This document shows positions 9,517 to 18,832 of a stretch of DNA of 64,000 nt, one piece after another (position 1 is the first letter of the stretch; the number at the start of each line of letters is the position of its first letter). Origin of the DNA: an uncultured Lachnospiraceae bacterium (lineage in GTDB: Bacteria; Bacillota; Clostridia; Lachnospirales; Lachnospiraceae). Position numbers and translations under genes: made by a program. The notes below the pieces were generated by a model. It was not told where the DNA came from, ran no database searches, and was given only the letters and a program-made list of their open reading frames with translations. The stretch is taken from NCBI GenBank assembly GCA_902789735.1, contig CADAOZ010000008.1, forward strand, positions 1 through 64,000, in the 5' to 3' direction.

Positions 9517-10854
9517 TTATTTATCGTTTGTCCTCTCTCGGATGATGAATTTAAGAGGTGTTCCTTTAAAGCCGAACGCTTCCCGCAGACGGTTTTCAAT
9601 ATATCTCTGATAGGAAAAATGCATCAGATATTTATAATTGACAAACAGGACAAAGGTGGGTGGTTTGACGGCCACCTGGGTCGCGTACATGATCCGGAGC
9701 ATCCTGCCCTTGTCCGAGGGCGGCTGCTGCATGATGGCGGCCTCGGTAATGATCTCATTGAGGACGCCGGTCTGGATCCGCAGATTCATATTGGCGTAGA
9801 CCATGTCGATCTCATCATAGAGCTTGATCAGGCGCTGGCCTGTCTCAGCGGAAATGAACATGATCTCCGCGTAGGACAGGAAGGAAAGGACGGAACGGAT
9901 CTTGTCCGTGAACTTCTTGACGGTCTTGTTGTCCTTCTCGATCAGGTCCCACTTGTTGACGGCTACTATGACAGCCTTGCCGCGTTCATGGGCGATGCCG
10001 GCGATCTTGGCGTCCTGTTCCGTGATGCCCTCCTGGGCGTCAATGACCAGCACAGTGATGTCGGCCCGTTCGACGGCGCCTACGGTCCGCACGATCATAT
10101 AGCGTTCCAGATTCTCTTTGATCTTGTTCTTGCGGCGGATACCGGCTGTATCGATAAAGATGTAATCTTTGCCGTCATGGCGGACTTTGGTATCGATGGC
10201 ATCCCTGGTGGTGCCGGCGATGGACGAGACGATGAGCCGGTTCTCGCCGATCAGGCGGTTGATGATTGAAGACTTGCCCACATTGGGTTTGCCGACGATG
10301 GCCACCCGGATCGCGTCGTCCTCTTCTTCCTCCGTTTCCACAGCCTGAAAATAGCTGCAGACCTGGTCCAGCATGTCGCCGAGACCGGTACGGTTGGCAG
10401 AAGAGATCGCGTAGGGATCCCCGATGCCCAGGTTGTAGAACTCGTAGACATCCGCCATATCCCGGCTGGGCTTGTCAACCTTGTTGACCGCCAGGACGAC
10501 CGGCTTATGGGACCGACGCAGTATATCCGCCACCTGCCCGTCCGCGTCGGTCATGCCCTGCCGTACGTCCACCATAAAGATGATGACGTCCGCCATTTCA
10601 ATGGCCAGCTCGGCCTGTTCCCGCATCTGGGACAGGATGATGTCTTTGGAATCCGGTTCTATACCGCCTGTATCGATCAGCGTGAACTCATAGTTGAGCC
10701 AGCTGCAGTCCGCGTAGATCCTGTCCCGGGTCACGCCGGGCGTATCCTCCACGATCGATATCATCTGTCCGGCCATTACGTTAAAGAAGGTGGATTTGCC
10801 CACATTGGGGCGGCCGACCACCGCAACGATAGGTCTGACTTTTCTTTTACTCAT
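9517..10854 (-). CDS. der: ribosome-associated double GTPase Der
   Basis: Essential GTPase for 50S ribosomal subunit maturation. The 445-residue protein has two tandem G domains, with P-loops GRPNVGKST (about residue 14) and GKPNVGKSS (about residue 187), G3 motifs DTGG and DTAG, G4 motifs NKVD and NKWD, and a C-terminal KH-like domain ending in basic residues. The ATG follows AAGGAG. It is the first gene of the der-plsY-gpsA-tyrS run and has a well-formed promoter at 10912-10940. Confidence 0.97.
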   Translation of the reverse strand: MSKRKVRPIVAVVGRPNVGKSTFFNVMAGQMISIVEDTPGVTRDRIYADCSWLNYEFTLIDTGGIEPDSKDIILSQMREQAELAIEMADVIIFMVDVRQGMTDADGQVADILRRSHKPVVLAVNKVDKPSRDMADVYEFYNLGIGDPYAISSANRTGLGDMLDQVCSYFQAVETEEEEDDAIRVAIVGKPNVGKSSIINRLIGENRLIVSSIAGTTRDAIDTKVRHDGKDYIFIDTAGIRRKNKIKENLERYMIVRTVGAVERADITVLVIDAQEGITEQDAKIAGIAHERGKAVIVAVNKWDLIEKDNKTVKKFTDKIRSVLSFLSYAEIMFISAETGQRLIKLYDEIDMVYANMNLRIQTGVLNEIITEAAIMQQPPSDKGRMLRIMYATQVAVKPPTFVLFVNYKYLMHFSYQRYIENRLREAFGFKGTPLKFIIRERTNDK

Positions 10855-10911
10855 ATTTAAACTCCTTAACGGATGACTTTATACCCCTGTACAGTCTCCG
10901 TGCATCTTACT

Positions 10912-10940
10912 ATTTTAACCAAATCTGTTCCTTCTGTAAA
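10912..10940 (-). promoter_or_regulatory. promoter of the der operon
   Basis: On the minus strand TTTACA (10940-10935) is separated by exactly 17 bases from TAAAAT (10917-10912), about 58 bases upstream of the der start codon. This is a good sigma-A type promoter. Phased T-tracts lie just upstream of its -35 element. Confidence 0.65.
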
Positions 10941-10956
10941 GGAAAAGTGTTCCGGC

Positions 10957-10989
10957 AAAAATGACCCAAAAATGACCCAAAAATGACGC
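10957..10989. repeat. three tandem 11-bp repeats with phased A5 tracts
   Basis: AAAAATGACCC occurs at 10957-10967 and 10968-10978, and AAAAATGACGC at 10979-10989. The spacing of 11 bp places three A5 tracts on one face of the helix, which is known to bend DNA. The block ends 17 bases upstream of the der -35 element. The rest of the gap to prs (10990-11138) holds no gene that I can see. Confidence 0.7.
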
Positions 10990-11138
10990 GCCGGATATCC
11001 ATATACCGGTAAAGAAATTGAGGCCGGCAGCCGTTAGCAGGTACGGATCCGCGGGGATCCATGGGCTCAAAGGCCTTTTTTTGGCATTGTCGCCGGAAAA
11101 AGGCCCGATCTTCGCGCCGATATCGTGACACATTTTCC

Positions 11139-11180
11139 TTGCGAAATGATTTTGAAATCGCTATCATGAAAGCATACTGT
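11139..11180 (+). promoter_or_regulatory. candidate promoters of prs
   Basis: Two overlapping arrangements are visible: TTGCGA (11139-11144), 17 bases, TATCAT (11162-11167); and TTGAAA (11152-11157), 17 bases, TACTGT (11175-11180). Either would start transcription 50-65 bases before the prs start codon. I cannot tell which is used. Confidence 0.55.
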
Positions 11181-11234
11181 AATAACAGCCGGTCCCGCTG
11201 CGGCAGGGACGGCATCCCCAGTAAAGGAGTAAAC

Positions 11235-12467
11235 ATGCCTTCAGATCTTGAATTACACCAGCAGCTTGACCGCAGCCTTCCTGTTGCTCCAGTCGGGCTT
11301 ATTGTGCTGCCTTCCGCCGAGAAGCTCGGCCGCAAGGTGAATGATTTTATCCGCACTTTCCGTGGAAAAGGCGTTACCATGTCTCATAACCACTCGCTGA
11401 TGGAAGGCTATTATCAGGAGGATTACCGGATTCCCATCAATCTGGACCGGTTCGAGACCGGTGAAGGCCGGGCGGTCATCGAATCTTCTGTCCGCGGCAA
11501 GGATATCTATATCCTGGTGGATATCACAAACTATTCGATTACATATACGATGAATGGCTTCATCAACCATATGTCGCCCGATGATCACTTCATGGATCTG
11601 AAACGGGTGATTTCCGCCATCCGAAGCGCTGCCAAACGGATCACCGTGATCATGCCCTTCCTGTATGAAGGCCGTCAGCACCATAAGAGCGGACGTGAAT
11701 CCATGGACGCCGCCCTGATGCTCAAGGAGCTCTTCGATCTGGGCATTAACAATTTCATTACATTTGACGCCCATGACCCCAGGATCCAGAGCGTGGTCCC
11801 GATCTGTGACTTTACCAATTACGCCACGCCTTATCAGTTCCTGCATGCCCTGCTGGATTCCTTTGACGATCTGATCATCGACCGGGAGCATGTCGTGGTC
11901 ATCAGCCCTGATGAAGGCGCCCTCAACAGAACCGTCTATTTCGCCGATGTAATCGGAGCGGATACCGGTATGTTCTATAAGCGCAGGGACTATTCCAAGA
12001 TCGTCAACGGCAAGAACCCCATTGTGGCCCATCAGTTCCTGGGTACCGACCTTAAGGGCAAGGACGCCATCATCATTGACGATATGATCTCTTCAGGCGG
12101 CTCCATGCTGGATACTTCCCGGCAGATCAAGGAAGAGATGCACGCCAACCGCGTCTTTGTATGCACCACTTTCGGCCTGTTCACAGATGGACTGGATATT
12201 TTCGATGAGGCCTATGAAAAGGGCTGGTTCGACAAGATCGTCACGACCAACCTGACCTATCAGCCGGAGGAACTCTTTGACAAGCCCTATCACGCCAGTG
12301 CCGATATGAGCAAATATATGGCCACCATCATTGACTTCATGAACCATGACCTGTCCCTGACCAATATGTCCACCTCCACAGAGAAGATCCATGAGATCCT
12401 GGAGAAGGTCAACCGTAAGGAACAGACAGAATATGAACAGAGACGGCTCAATGAGACTGAATTCTGA
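11235..12467 (+). CDS. prs: ribose-phosphate pyrophosphokinase
   Basis: Makes phosphoribosyl pyrophosphate from ribose-5-phosphate and ATP for nucleotide, His and Trp synthesis. The 410-residue chain is longer than the usual 310-320, with extra N- and C-terminal sequence as in a clostridial subgroup. Recognisable elements are MPFLYEGRQHHKSGRES in place of the canonical YxRQD region, TFDAHDPRIQ for the catalytic histidine loop, and the PRPP loop IIIDDMISSGGSMLDT (about residue 277). The ATG at 11235 follows AAAGGAG with six bases. It is transcribed alone, divergent from der, and ends in a clear terminator. Confidence 0.92.
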   Translation: MPSDLELHQQLDRSLPVAPVGLIVLPSAEKLGRKVNDFIRTFRGKGVTMSHNHSLMEGYYQEDYRIPINLDRFETGEGRAVIESSVRGKDIYILVDITNYSITYTMNGFINHMSPDDHFMDLKRVISAIRSAAKRITVIMPFLYEGRQHHKSGRESMDAALMLKELFDLGINNFITFDAHDPRIQSVVPICDFTNYATPYQFLHALLDSFDDLIIDREHVVVISPDEGALNRTVYFADVIGADTGMFYKRRDYSKIVNGKNPIVAHQFLGTDLKGKDAIIIDDMISSGGSMLDTSRQIKEEMHANRVFVCTTFGLFTDGLDIFDEAYEKGWFDKIVTTNLTYQPEELFDKPYHASADMSKYMATIIDFMNHDLSLTNMSTSTEKIHEILEKVNRKEQTEYEQRRLNETEF

Positions 12468-12486
12468 TCCCTGGACATTCAAAGCA

Positions 12487-12520
12487 AAGGGGCTGCGCAC
12501 AACGCGCAGCCCCTTCTTTC
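12487..12520 (+). terminator. terminator of prs
   Basis: A perfect 12-bp GC-rich stem (12487-12498 with 12504-12515) with a five-base loop is followed by CTTTC. It lies 20 bases past the prs stop. Confidence 0.8.
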
Positions 12521-12577
12521 GTAATATGTTTTCATAATATGCTTTCATAATATATGCTCTTTTAATATGCTTTTTGG

Positions 12578-12647
12578 ATATGTCTGCCGGCAAAAGTGAA
12601 ATCCAGCAGACATATTTCTATTTTCTTTGGTTTGTCTGCCGACAAAA
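12578..12647. repeat. three copies of TGTCTGCCGRC-type repeat
   Basis: TGTCTGCCGGCAAAA (12581-12595) recurs as TGTCTGCCGACAAAA (12633-12647). An inverted copy (12603-12615) pairs with 12578-12590 in a 13-bp stem with one mismatch. The block lies between the convergent ends of prs and the kinase gene and may serve as the kinase terminator. AT-rich short repeats of TAATATGCTTTCA type precede it at 12521-12570. Confidence 0.45.
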
Positions 12648-12669
12648 AAAGTGGTACGTAAATGCCCGC

Positions 12670-14403
12670 TCATTCTGGCGGGACTGCTTCTACGGTCCAT
12701 TCCGCAAAAGAAGGATCCCTGAACTCTTCATAGGTCCGGACACGGATCCCGCATCCATCGGCGGTTCCGTCCGGATGCAGACTGTAGCCCAGCACTCCGC
12801 CGTCCGAAGCCTGGAGCAGAAAGCGGTCCTGTCTGGCCCGGATGACCCGGAAGAGCTGATCGGGGCTGTCGGATTCCTGACGGACCAGGACCTGACCGGT
12901 ATCCCGGTTGTATTCCAGACATTTCGTATCTTCTCCATCTGCCTGCCTCCAGACCGGATAGATCCTATAGCCTGTTTCCGCGTCCGTCTGCAGCACAAAG
13001 CGGAATTGCTGGGTCTCATCCCATACTCTGGTCCAGACAATCAGTTCCGGCTCGTCCAGGGCAGGGTCCTGGGAAACGGACACCATCACAGTACTGTCGT
13101 TGGCCGAAGCCAGCGTCACGATACCTGCCAGATCTCCTACCGGCATGCCTTCCCGGACAGTCTGTCCGAAAACAGGCCCGCTTTCCGCCGCGGGTTCCTT
13201 TTCCACTGCAGGCTCTCTTTCATCCGTGGGCTTTTCCGTGTCAGACAAGCCCGCGGATAAAATGCCGGAATCCGCCGCTTCCGGCGTTTCCGCCTTCGGC
13301 CGCATCTGCCGGAAATCAGGCTCAGGCAGCAGCCCGGCCCGGATTCCGGCCGCTGCCAGCAGCATGACCAGGAGGAAGGCGGCAGCCGGCAGCAGAAAGC
13401 CGGGCCTGCCGCTTTCATATTTTTCCAGTTCCCCCAGAAAGGCTTCCATGGTCTGGAAGCGGTCAGCCTGGCGCAGGGACATGGCCCTGCCGATGGCCCG
13501 CTCCGCTCCTTTGGGGATCCGGCAGCCCCATTCCCGGAGCGGCCGCAGGGACTGTCCCATCTGGCGTTCGGGCGCGGCCGCGGGACGGTGCCCGGTCAGG
13601 CAGTAATATACCACGGCTGCCGCCGCGTAGACATCTGTGGAGGGGCGGATACTTCCGCCGCGGCTGTACTGCTCGGGCGCCGCAAAGCCCTGTTTATAGC
13701 TGACAGGATCCCCGGCGGGATCCGGATCAGGCCCGCAGGCAACCCCGAAGTCCAGCAGCCGGACCCGCCCCTCCTGTGTGATCATGATATTTTCAGGACT
13801 GATGTCTTTATGGACCACATTAAAGGAATGGATCTTCATGACGGCGCGGCAGAAAGGACGGACACAGGCCATCATCTGCCGGTAGTCCATCCGGCCTTCC
13901 CGTCCGATCTTATCCCGCAGGGTCATCCCTTCGATGTATTCCATCACAATATAGGCAGTTCCGTTCTCCTCAAAGTAATCCCGGACTGTTACGATCCCTT
14001 CAGCGTCTTTTTCATCCAGCATGGCAAGGATCCTGGCCTCCCGCAGAAAACGGCCGCGGCAGGAGGCGAACAGGCTCTCTTTCCCACCGGCTGCCAGCAC
14101 TCGGCCGCTTTCCCTGTCCCGCAGAGACACAGCCTTCAGGAAAAGCTCTTTCACCGCCACCCGAATCTGCAGCTGCAGGTCCAGTCCCAGATAAGTAATT
14201 CCGAAACCGCCCCGGCCCAGGATCCGTCCGGTCAGATATCTGCCGGCCAGAAGAGTGCCCGGCGCCAGGCTGTCTCCCTCCGGTCCCCATAGCGCAGGAT
14301 CATAACCGCAGAATTCACAGGGTCCGGCCGGATCGGACCGTTCTTTCATACAGCCCGGACATATTTTTTGATAATCCATTTCTTTCCGCTTCTCTTCTGC
14401 CAT
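12670..14403 (-). CDS. membrane Ser/Thr kinase with zinc ribbon and beta-trefoil
   Basis: The 577-residue protein has four visible parts. A zinc ribbon (C15, C18, C29, C32) precedes a Hanks-type kinase domain with glycine loop GRGGFGITYLG, VAVK lysine at 85, catalytic HKDISPEN near 197 and DFG near 217. One hydrophobic transmembrane segment lies near 331-353. After an acidic Glu/Pro linker, an extracellular C-terminal region resembles ricin-type beta-trefoil repeats (QQFRFVLQ, DQLFRVIRA). HKD in place of HRD is common in this clostridial subgroup. The beta-trefoil could sense a carbohydrate and relay to the cytosolic kinase; that is inference from its place at the end of a glycopolymer cluster. 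I chose ATG 14403, 32 bases after the glycosyltransferase stop; an upstream ATG at 14553 would overlap it. Confidence 0.85.
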   Translation of the reverse strand: MAEEKRKEMDYQKICPGCMKERSDPAGPCEFCGYDPALWGPEGDSLAPGTLLAGRYLTGRILGRGGFGITYLGLDLQLQIRVAVKELFLKAVSLRDRESGRVLAAGGKESLFASCRGRFLREARILAMLDEKDAEGIVTVRDYFEENGTAYIVMEYIEGMTLRDKIGREGRMDYRQMMACVRPFCRAVMKIHSFNVVHKDISPENIMITQEGRVRLLDFGVACGPDPDPAGDPVSYKQGFAAPEQYSRGGSIRPSTDVYAAAAVVYYCLTGHRPAAAPERQMGQSLRPLREWGCRIPKGAERAIGRAMSLRQADRFQTMEAFLGELEKYESGRPGFLLPAAAFLLVMLLAAAGIRAGLLPEPDFRQMRPKAETPEAADSGILSAGLSDTEKPTDEREPAVEKEPAAESGPVFGQTVREGMPVGDLAGIVTLASANDSTVMVSVSQDPALDEPELIVWTRVWDETQQFRFVLQTDAETGYRIYPVWRQADGEDTKCLEYNRDTGQVLVRQESDSPDQLFRVIRARQDRFLLQASDGGVLGYSLHPDGTADGCGIRVRTYEEFRDPSFAEWTVEAVPPE

Positions 14404-14435
14404 ATGCGAATCACGCCTTTTTTCTTCCGGTCTTT

Positions 14436-17400
14436 TCACCGGCGCCAGCCGGTCAACAGGCAGCGGATCCTCCCCAGGCAGCTTTTGACCTTTCGTTTCC
14501 ATTTTTCCAACTGCCAGCCGATCCGCAGACCACTCCTGACTATTTGTTTCCATTGATCCAGCCGGGTCCCGGATTCCGGTACGGAAATCCCGGAGGCAGC
14601 CTCAGGGGCAGGACTATGCCCATCCGGCCCGGCCATCTCCCGGTCCGCTTCCCGCTCCTGCCGTTCCGACAGAACCTCCATATTGATCCGGCCGCAGCCC
14701 CCGTATACCATGTCCTCAAATTCTGAGACAGCGAACAGCCTGCGGTCCGCGTCCGTCATATGCCGCAGCCATCCTTCAAAAGGCAGGGAACAGAGCAGGC
14801 CGGAGCACTGCATCAGGTCTTCATAATCTCCGAACAGGTTCCTGTACTCCCGGACAAAGCGGATGGCTTCCCGCTGTATGACCCCGCGGACCAGTATATC
14901 TGCGCTGTCCGGCTGCCGCTCCTCCAGGACCGGTCCCCGGCTGTCATAGCCCGTGCAGGAGCCTTCGGGACCGGAGAACAGAAACTCCCGCAGCATCCCC
15001 GTAACAGAGGGAGAAAAAGGATAGAGGCACAGACTCTGAAAACCACCTGCCTGTTTATAAAGACCGGCCCTGGCCGGGTCTTCATGTACGTAGAGGGCGT
15101 CCACCCTGCACCCTGCAGCCGCGCAGACCGCCTCCTGGATCCTGCCGCTGTAGCCCATGTCAAAGGCCGCCTGGCCGGGGCTGATCCGGGAGAAATACCG
15201 CCGGATCCTGGCCCGGGCCTCTTCATGCCGTTCCCCGTCATAAGCCTCTTCCAGGAAATCCCCGACAAATCTTTCAAAATCCTCCCGGTCCGCGAACCTG
15301 CCCCCGGGACTGCGTCCCAGCCTCTGCAGAAACACCTGCCTGTCGAAATCCTCCCGGGTACAAAAGGCATACAGATCCAGAATGGATGCAGGACTGTGAT
15401 GCTCCGGAACGGAAGGCGGATGGAACAAGGCGGTCCGGTCCCTGAGCAGGAAGGGCAGCATGGCTCTTCTGGAACAGTACAGATATCCCGTTTCGAAAGG
15501 GATTTCCCTTCCGGAGCCGGCTTCCTCTATCCTGTCGGTTTCTTCCTTCCTGTCAGCTTCCTCTGTCATGATCCTGAAAGGCAGCCAGCCGTCCCTGGCC
15601 AGGAACCAGAGCTTCCCATACCGGCGGTCACGGCAGGTCTCCCGGATCCAGGCGGTCAGACCGGCCATATGCATGCCCAGCAGGTAATGCCCGATCAGGC
15701 CCGGATCCGCATTGAAATCCGACGCGGGATCGAAGGCCCTGTAGGGATTGTCAAAATAACGTTCGGCCGCCATGGCCTGCATGCAGCGGAAGGCCAGGTT
15801 CCCCTCCGTCTTCCTTCTGTCGATCAGGCTGCCCGCACAGGCCTTCCAGATGGAAGCGCAGCGGCCGGTCCCGTAGTCCCGGATCCGGCCGGCAAAGCTC
15901 TCCCGGGCGGCCGGCAGAAAAACGGACCGGATCCCGGCCCGGCCGGCGCCTTCTATATCCGCCTTCCAGCTGTCCCCGATATGGAGCAGATCATCGGGAC
16001 CGGCCCCCAGATCCTCCAGGACCAGGCGGAAGAGACCGCCTGTGTCCTTGCGCTTCCGGTATTGACCGGAAACATAAAGGCCCCGGTATCCCGTATAACC
16101 GCAGGACGTCAGAATCCTGCTGATTGTTTCCGGGCTGAGGTACATGTCCGTGATCAGGACGATCTGTTTCCCGGCGGCCGCTGCCAGTTCAAAGAGCTGG
16201 CGGCCGCTCTCCCGAGCCCGGACATACCGTTCCTCCAGCCGGATCTCTTCTTTCATCAGGCACGTCGCCGTCCCGGCCGGGACCTTGTATCGGCGGGACA
16301 GGAAATCATAGATCTCTTCCAGACGGATGTCCTCCTGACCGGGATGGCGCTTTCCCTGCATCTTCCTGGCCATCCGCTCGCCTCCGGCCCGCAGGGCGGA
16401 AAACTCCAGGGGGCAGCCGGTCAGTTTCCGGTAATATGGATCCAAAAGGCGGAACAGGTCGGAAGGTTCCCGGAAAGGCCTTCGGACCAGGGTGTCAAAG
16501 CAGTCAAAGCTGATCCAGCTGCAGCTGCTGTCCAGGATCTGATCCTTGATATATTCCAGTCCGCCCCTCCAGGGACAGGTAATCGATTCCGGAAAATGGT
16601 CCTCCGGACGGCTTTGTTCCCGGGTCCCGCTCAGGTCCCTCAGGAGGACTTCCGCCTCCTCCAGATGCCGTCCCCGGAAAGCACTGCGGGCCAGACTTCT
16701 CCAGAGCCTGGCATACCGGTCCCGGCCCGCCTGCACGGCTCCCAGGCAGGCTGCATCCGCGCCCCGTTTCCGCAGAAAAGCTTCCGCCAGGTCAAAAGCC
16801 CGGCGGATATCGTTGACTTTGGTCCGGAAAGCTTTTCCGGAGATCCTGCCGTTATCGGTCGCGGCACCGCGGCTGCGGCAGTAAAAATAAGCATCATCCG
16901 GGACACTGGCAGCGGACTGCGCGCTGTAAAAAAGCATGGTGGAAAAGGCTATGTCTTCCGTCATGGTGAGAGGCCCTTCCGCCTTCTCCGCGTCCTCCAG
17001 GATTCCCTGCCAGAGGGATCTCCGATAGAGCTTGTTCCAGACGGTATGACAGCTGTAACAGACAAAGGCCTGGCCGAAGAAAAAGTCACGGACCTCCCGT
17101 TCCTGCAGAAAGGGGATCCGTGTATAGCTGTCATGCAGGGTATAGATATAACGGCTGCCTTCATCCTCGATCACAGTCCTGCCGATCATAATGTCCGCTC
17201 CTGTCCGGCAGGCCCCGCGGTAAAGAGAGCCGAAATAGTCGGAAGAGACATGGTCATCACTGTCCACAAATCCGATATAGTCTCCCCGGGCCGCCCGGAC
17301 ACCTGTGATCCTGGCCTGCAGCAGTCCCCGGTTGACCGGGTGTTCCAGATAGCGAATCCTGCCGCCCCGAGCGCATTTCTTCACGGCCCGCCGGATGACA

Positions 17401-17684
17401 GGAAGAGGATCTCCCTCCGACCCATCGTTAACTATAATGATCTCCATGTGGGAGAACAGGCTCTGCCGCAGCAGGCTGTCCAGGCACCGTTCCAGGTATG
17501 GTTCTGTATTATAGACCGGGACGATCACTGATATGGCAGGCTTCTCTTCCGCACCACCGTCTGCCCGGAACCCTGCTGCTATATAATCTGCCTGACGCTC
17601 TGCTTTTGTATGGTCTGCCTGACGCTCTTCTGCTGTATGTTTCCTTCCTCTGATTTCAGCTTCTGTCATTTCCTGTTCCGCCAT
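14436..17684 (-). CDS. GT2 glycosyltransferase-HAD hydrolase fusion, large surface-polymer enzyme
   Basis: This 1082-residue protein joins several domains. Residues about 50-260 form a family 2 glycosyltransferase (ISVIVPVYNTEPYLERCLDS, IIIVNDGS, FVDSDD as the DxD). Residues about 390-620 form a HAD-like domain (SFDCFDTLVRRP with nucleophile Asp, HIGDSWKADIEGA). The remainder has FLARDGW near 690 and FDMGYSGRIQEAV further on, as in HAD-linked proteins of polysaccharide clusters. It probably adds a sugar to a surface polymer and may remove a phosphate; the substrate is unknown. The FLARDGW-type domain recurs at the N-terminus of the fused permease at 20330-22405. The start has only a distant AAGGA and is uncertain. 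Confidence 0.85.
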   Translation of the reverse strand: MAEQEMTEAEIRGRKHTAEERQADHTKAERQADYIAAGFRADGGAEEKPAISVIVPVYNTEPYLERCLDSLLRQSLFSHMEIIIVNDGSEGDPLPVIRRAVKKCARGGRIRYLEHPVNRGLLQARITGVRAARGDYIGFVDSDDHVSSDYFGSLYRGACRTGADIMIGRTVIEDEGSRYIYTLHDSYTRIPFLQEREVRDFFFGQAFVCYSCHTVWNKLYRRSLWQGILEDAEKAEGPLTMTEDIAFSTMLFYSAQSAASVPDDAYFYCRSRGAATDNGRISGKAFRTKVNDIRRAFDLAEAFLRKRGADAACLGAVQAGRDRYARLWRSLARSAFRGRHLEEAEVLLRDLSGTREQSRPEDHFPESITCPWRGGLEYIKDQILDSSCSWISFDCFDTLVRRPFREPSDLFRLLDPYYRKLTGCPLEFSALRAGGERMARKMQGKRHPGQEDIRLEEIYDFLSRRYKVPAGTATCLMKEEIRLEERYVRARESGRQLFELAAAAGKQIVLITDMYLSPETISRILTSCGYTGYRGLYVSGQYRKRKDTGGLFRLVLEDLGAGPDDLLHIGDSWKADIEGAGRAGIRSVFLPAARESFAGRIRDYGTGRCASIWKACAGSLIDRRKTEGNLAFRCMQAMAAERYFDNPYRAFDPASDFNADPGLIGHYLLGMHMAGLTAWIRETCRDRRYGKLWFLARDGWLPFRIMTEEADRKEETDRIEEAGSGREIPFETGYLYCSRRAMLPFLLRDRTALFHPPSVPEHHSPASILDLYAFCTREDFDRQVFLQRLGRSPGGRFADREDFERFVGDFLEEAYDGERHEEARARIRRYFSRISPGQAAFDMGYSGRIQEAVCAAAGCRVDALYVHEDPARAGLYKQAGGFQSLCLYPFSPSVTGMLREFLFSGPEGSCTGYDSRGPVLEERQPDSADILVRGVIQREAIRFVREYRNLFGDYEDLMQCSGLLCSLPFEGWLRHMTDADRRLFAVSEFEDMVYGGCGRINMEVLSERQEREADREMAGPDGHSPAPEAASGISVPESGTRLDQWKQIVRSGLRIGWQLEKWKRKVKSCLGRIRCLLTGWRR

Positions 17685-17792
17685 TTATTCATCTGAGTTC
17701 CTTGCACGTACCTTTTCATTACAGTTCTTTCCTTTCCAAGTGTGTCTGGACCGCAGATGTCTGATTCCGGCCCGCTTCAGGCCCTTCTTCTA

Positions 17793-17882
17793 TTCCAGCT
17801 TTCATGGTACCGACACTCCTGTCATGGACTTATCCTGTTCCGGCTTCCATGATACAGGTATCTCTATCATGGTCTTCTCCTT
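17793..17882. repeat. imperfect 45-bp tandem repeat
   Basis: Segments 17793-17837 and 17838-17882 match imperfectly at a 45-base period (TTCCAGCTTTCATGG against TTCCGGCTTCCATGA, then TCATGGACTTATCC against TCATGGTCTTCTCC). A more diverged third copy extends into the methyltransferase 3' end. The period is a multiple of three, suggesting former coding sequence for a C-terminal tail. Confidence 0.45.
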
Positions 17883-18832
17883 CTCCAACCTCCGTGAAAC
17901 GGCCGCCCCTGTTCTGTATCCCGAACACCTGCTGCCTGCTGTTCCAGCTGCCCGATCCAGGCGTCCTTCCGGGAAACAGTCTCACGATACTTGCCAATCT
18001 CCCCTTCCAGGGCCCGGACCGAATCCTCCAGGAACTGTTTCTGCCGGCGCAGGCTGCGGATCTCAAAATGCTGTCTGCGCAGGCGGTCCTTACAGATGGT
18101 ATCCTGCAGGTTGGCATACTGCTGATAAAGGCCGGGCGGTATGCTGTCCCTGACGTATGTATACAGTTCCCGGTCTGTGAACAGGATCCCCAGGCCGCAG
18201 CTGAAAGGAAATTCCAGCGTCAGGGGGCAGTCCCTCTTCAGCTCCCGCCAGAAACGGCTGCTGCCGGTCTCCCGGCCCAGCAGCAGGTCCCGGCCCACAT
18301 CATGGAAAAAGACCGCTCCCCGGGGACTGATCTTATCCTTCCAGATCCTGTAATCATGGCTGACATCTTCGTAACGGTGGCTGCCGTCAATATGCAGCAA
18401 ATCTACGGACCCGTCCGGGAACAGGGCCGCCGCCTCATCAAAGGACATGCACAGGCTGCGGGCACGGACCTCCGGATAACAGATCCGGCGCACCGCCTCA
18501 TAGGCTTCCCGGACCGGTTCCCTGTAATCCTCCCGGGTGAAAGCATCTCCCTGCCAGGTATCCACTGCCGTAAAAGCCGTATCCAGCATGCCGTCCAGAA
18601 TGGCCTGCTGGAAGGCAAAGGCGGAGCAGCCGTAAAAGCTGCCCAGCTCCGCGATCACGGCTGGACGGACATTGCGGACATAGTCGTAGGCAAAACGGCG
18701 GTGGCCAGACCAGGGAGAGAACTCCAGCAGGTCCGGATTGACCGCGTCGCAGAGAAAGACCGGATCATGGCAGATCCAGACGTTCGGACAGATCCCGCTT
18801 ATTTGTGTTTTTCTGTCCCTTTCCCGGTCCAA
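17867..18832 (-). CDS. class I methyltransferase-like protein with coiled-coil tail
   Basis: About 321 residues. The N-terminal half has a Rossmann-type methyltransferase pattern: VIAELGSFYGCSAFAFQQAI as motif I, AVDTWQGD, and the later LLHIDGSHRYEDVSHDYRIW with GAVFFHDV, typical of the methyltransferase group often found in surface-polysaccharide clusters. From about residue 245 the chain is charged and predicted coiled coil (LRRQKQFLEDSVRALEGEIGKYRE). The start is a TTG: GGAGG lies nine bases before the TTG at 18832, and a TTG at 18838 is closer. Either overlaps the end of the ABC ATPase gene by about 70 bases, so translation is probably coupled. By analogy with WbdD-type terminators it may cap the polymer before export; that is inference. 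Confidence 0.75.
   Translation of the reverse strand: MDRERDRKTQISGICPNVWICHDPVFLCDAVNPDLLEFSPWSGHRRFAYDYVRNVRPAVIAELGSFYGCSAFAFQQAILDGMLDTAFTAVDTWQGDAFTREDYREPVREAYEAVRRICYPEVRARSLCMSFDEAAALFPDGSVDLLHIDGSHRYEDVSHDYRIWKDKISPRGAVFFHDVGRDLLLGRETGSSRFWRELKRDCPLTLEFPFSCGLGILFTDRELYTYVRDSIPPGLYQQYANLQDTICKDRLRRQHFEIRSLRRQKQFLEDSVRALEGEIGKYRETVSRKDAWIGQLEQQAAGVRDTEQGRPFHGGWRRRRP

Noticed and set aside
14760-17531. Long open frame on the plus strand opposite the glycosyltransferase fusion
   Set aside because: High GC and the codon pattern of the real gene leave the opposite strand open. The translation has no recognisable domain, and the minus-strand protein has clear GT2 and HAD motifs.
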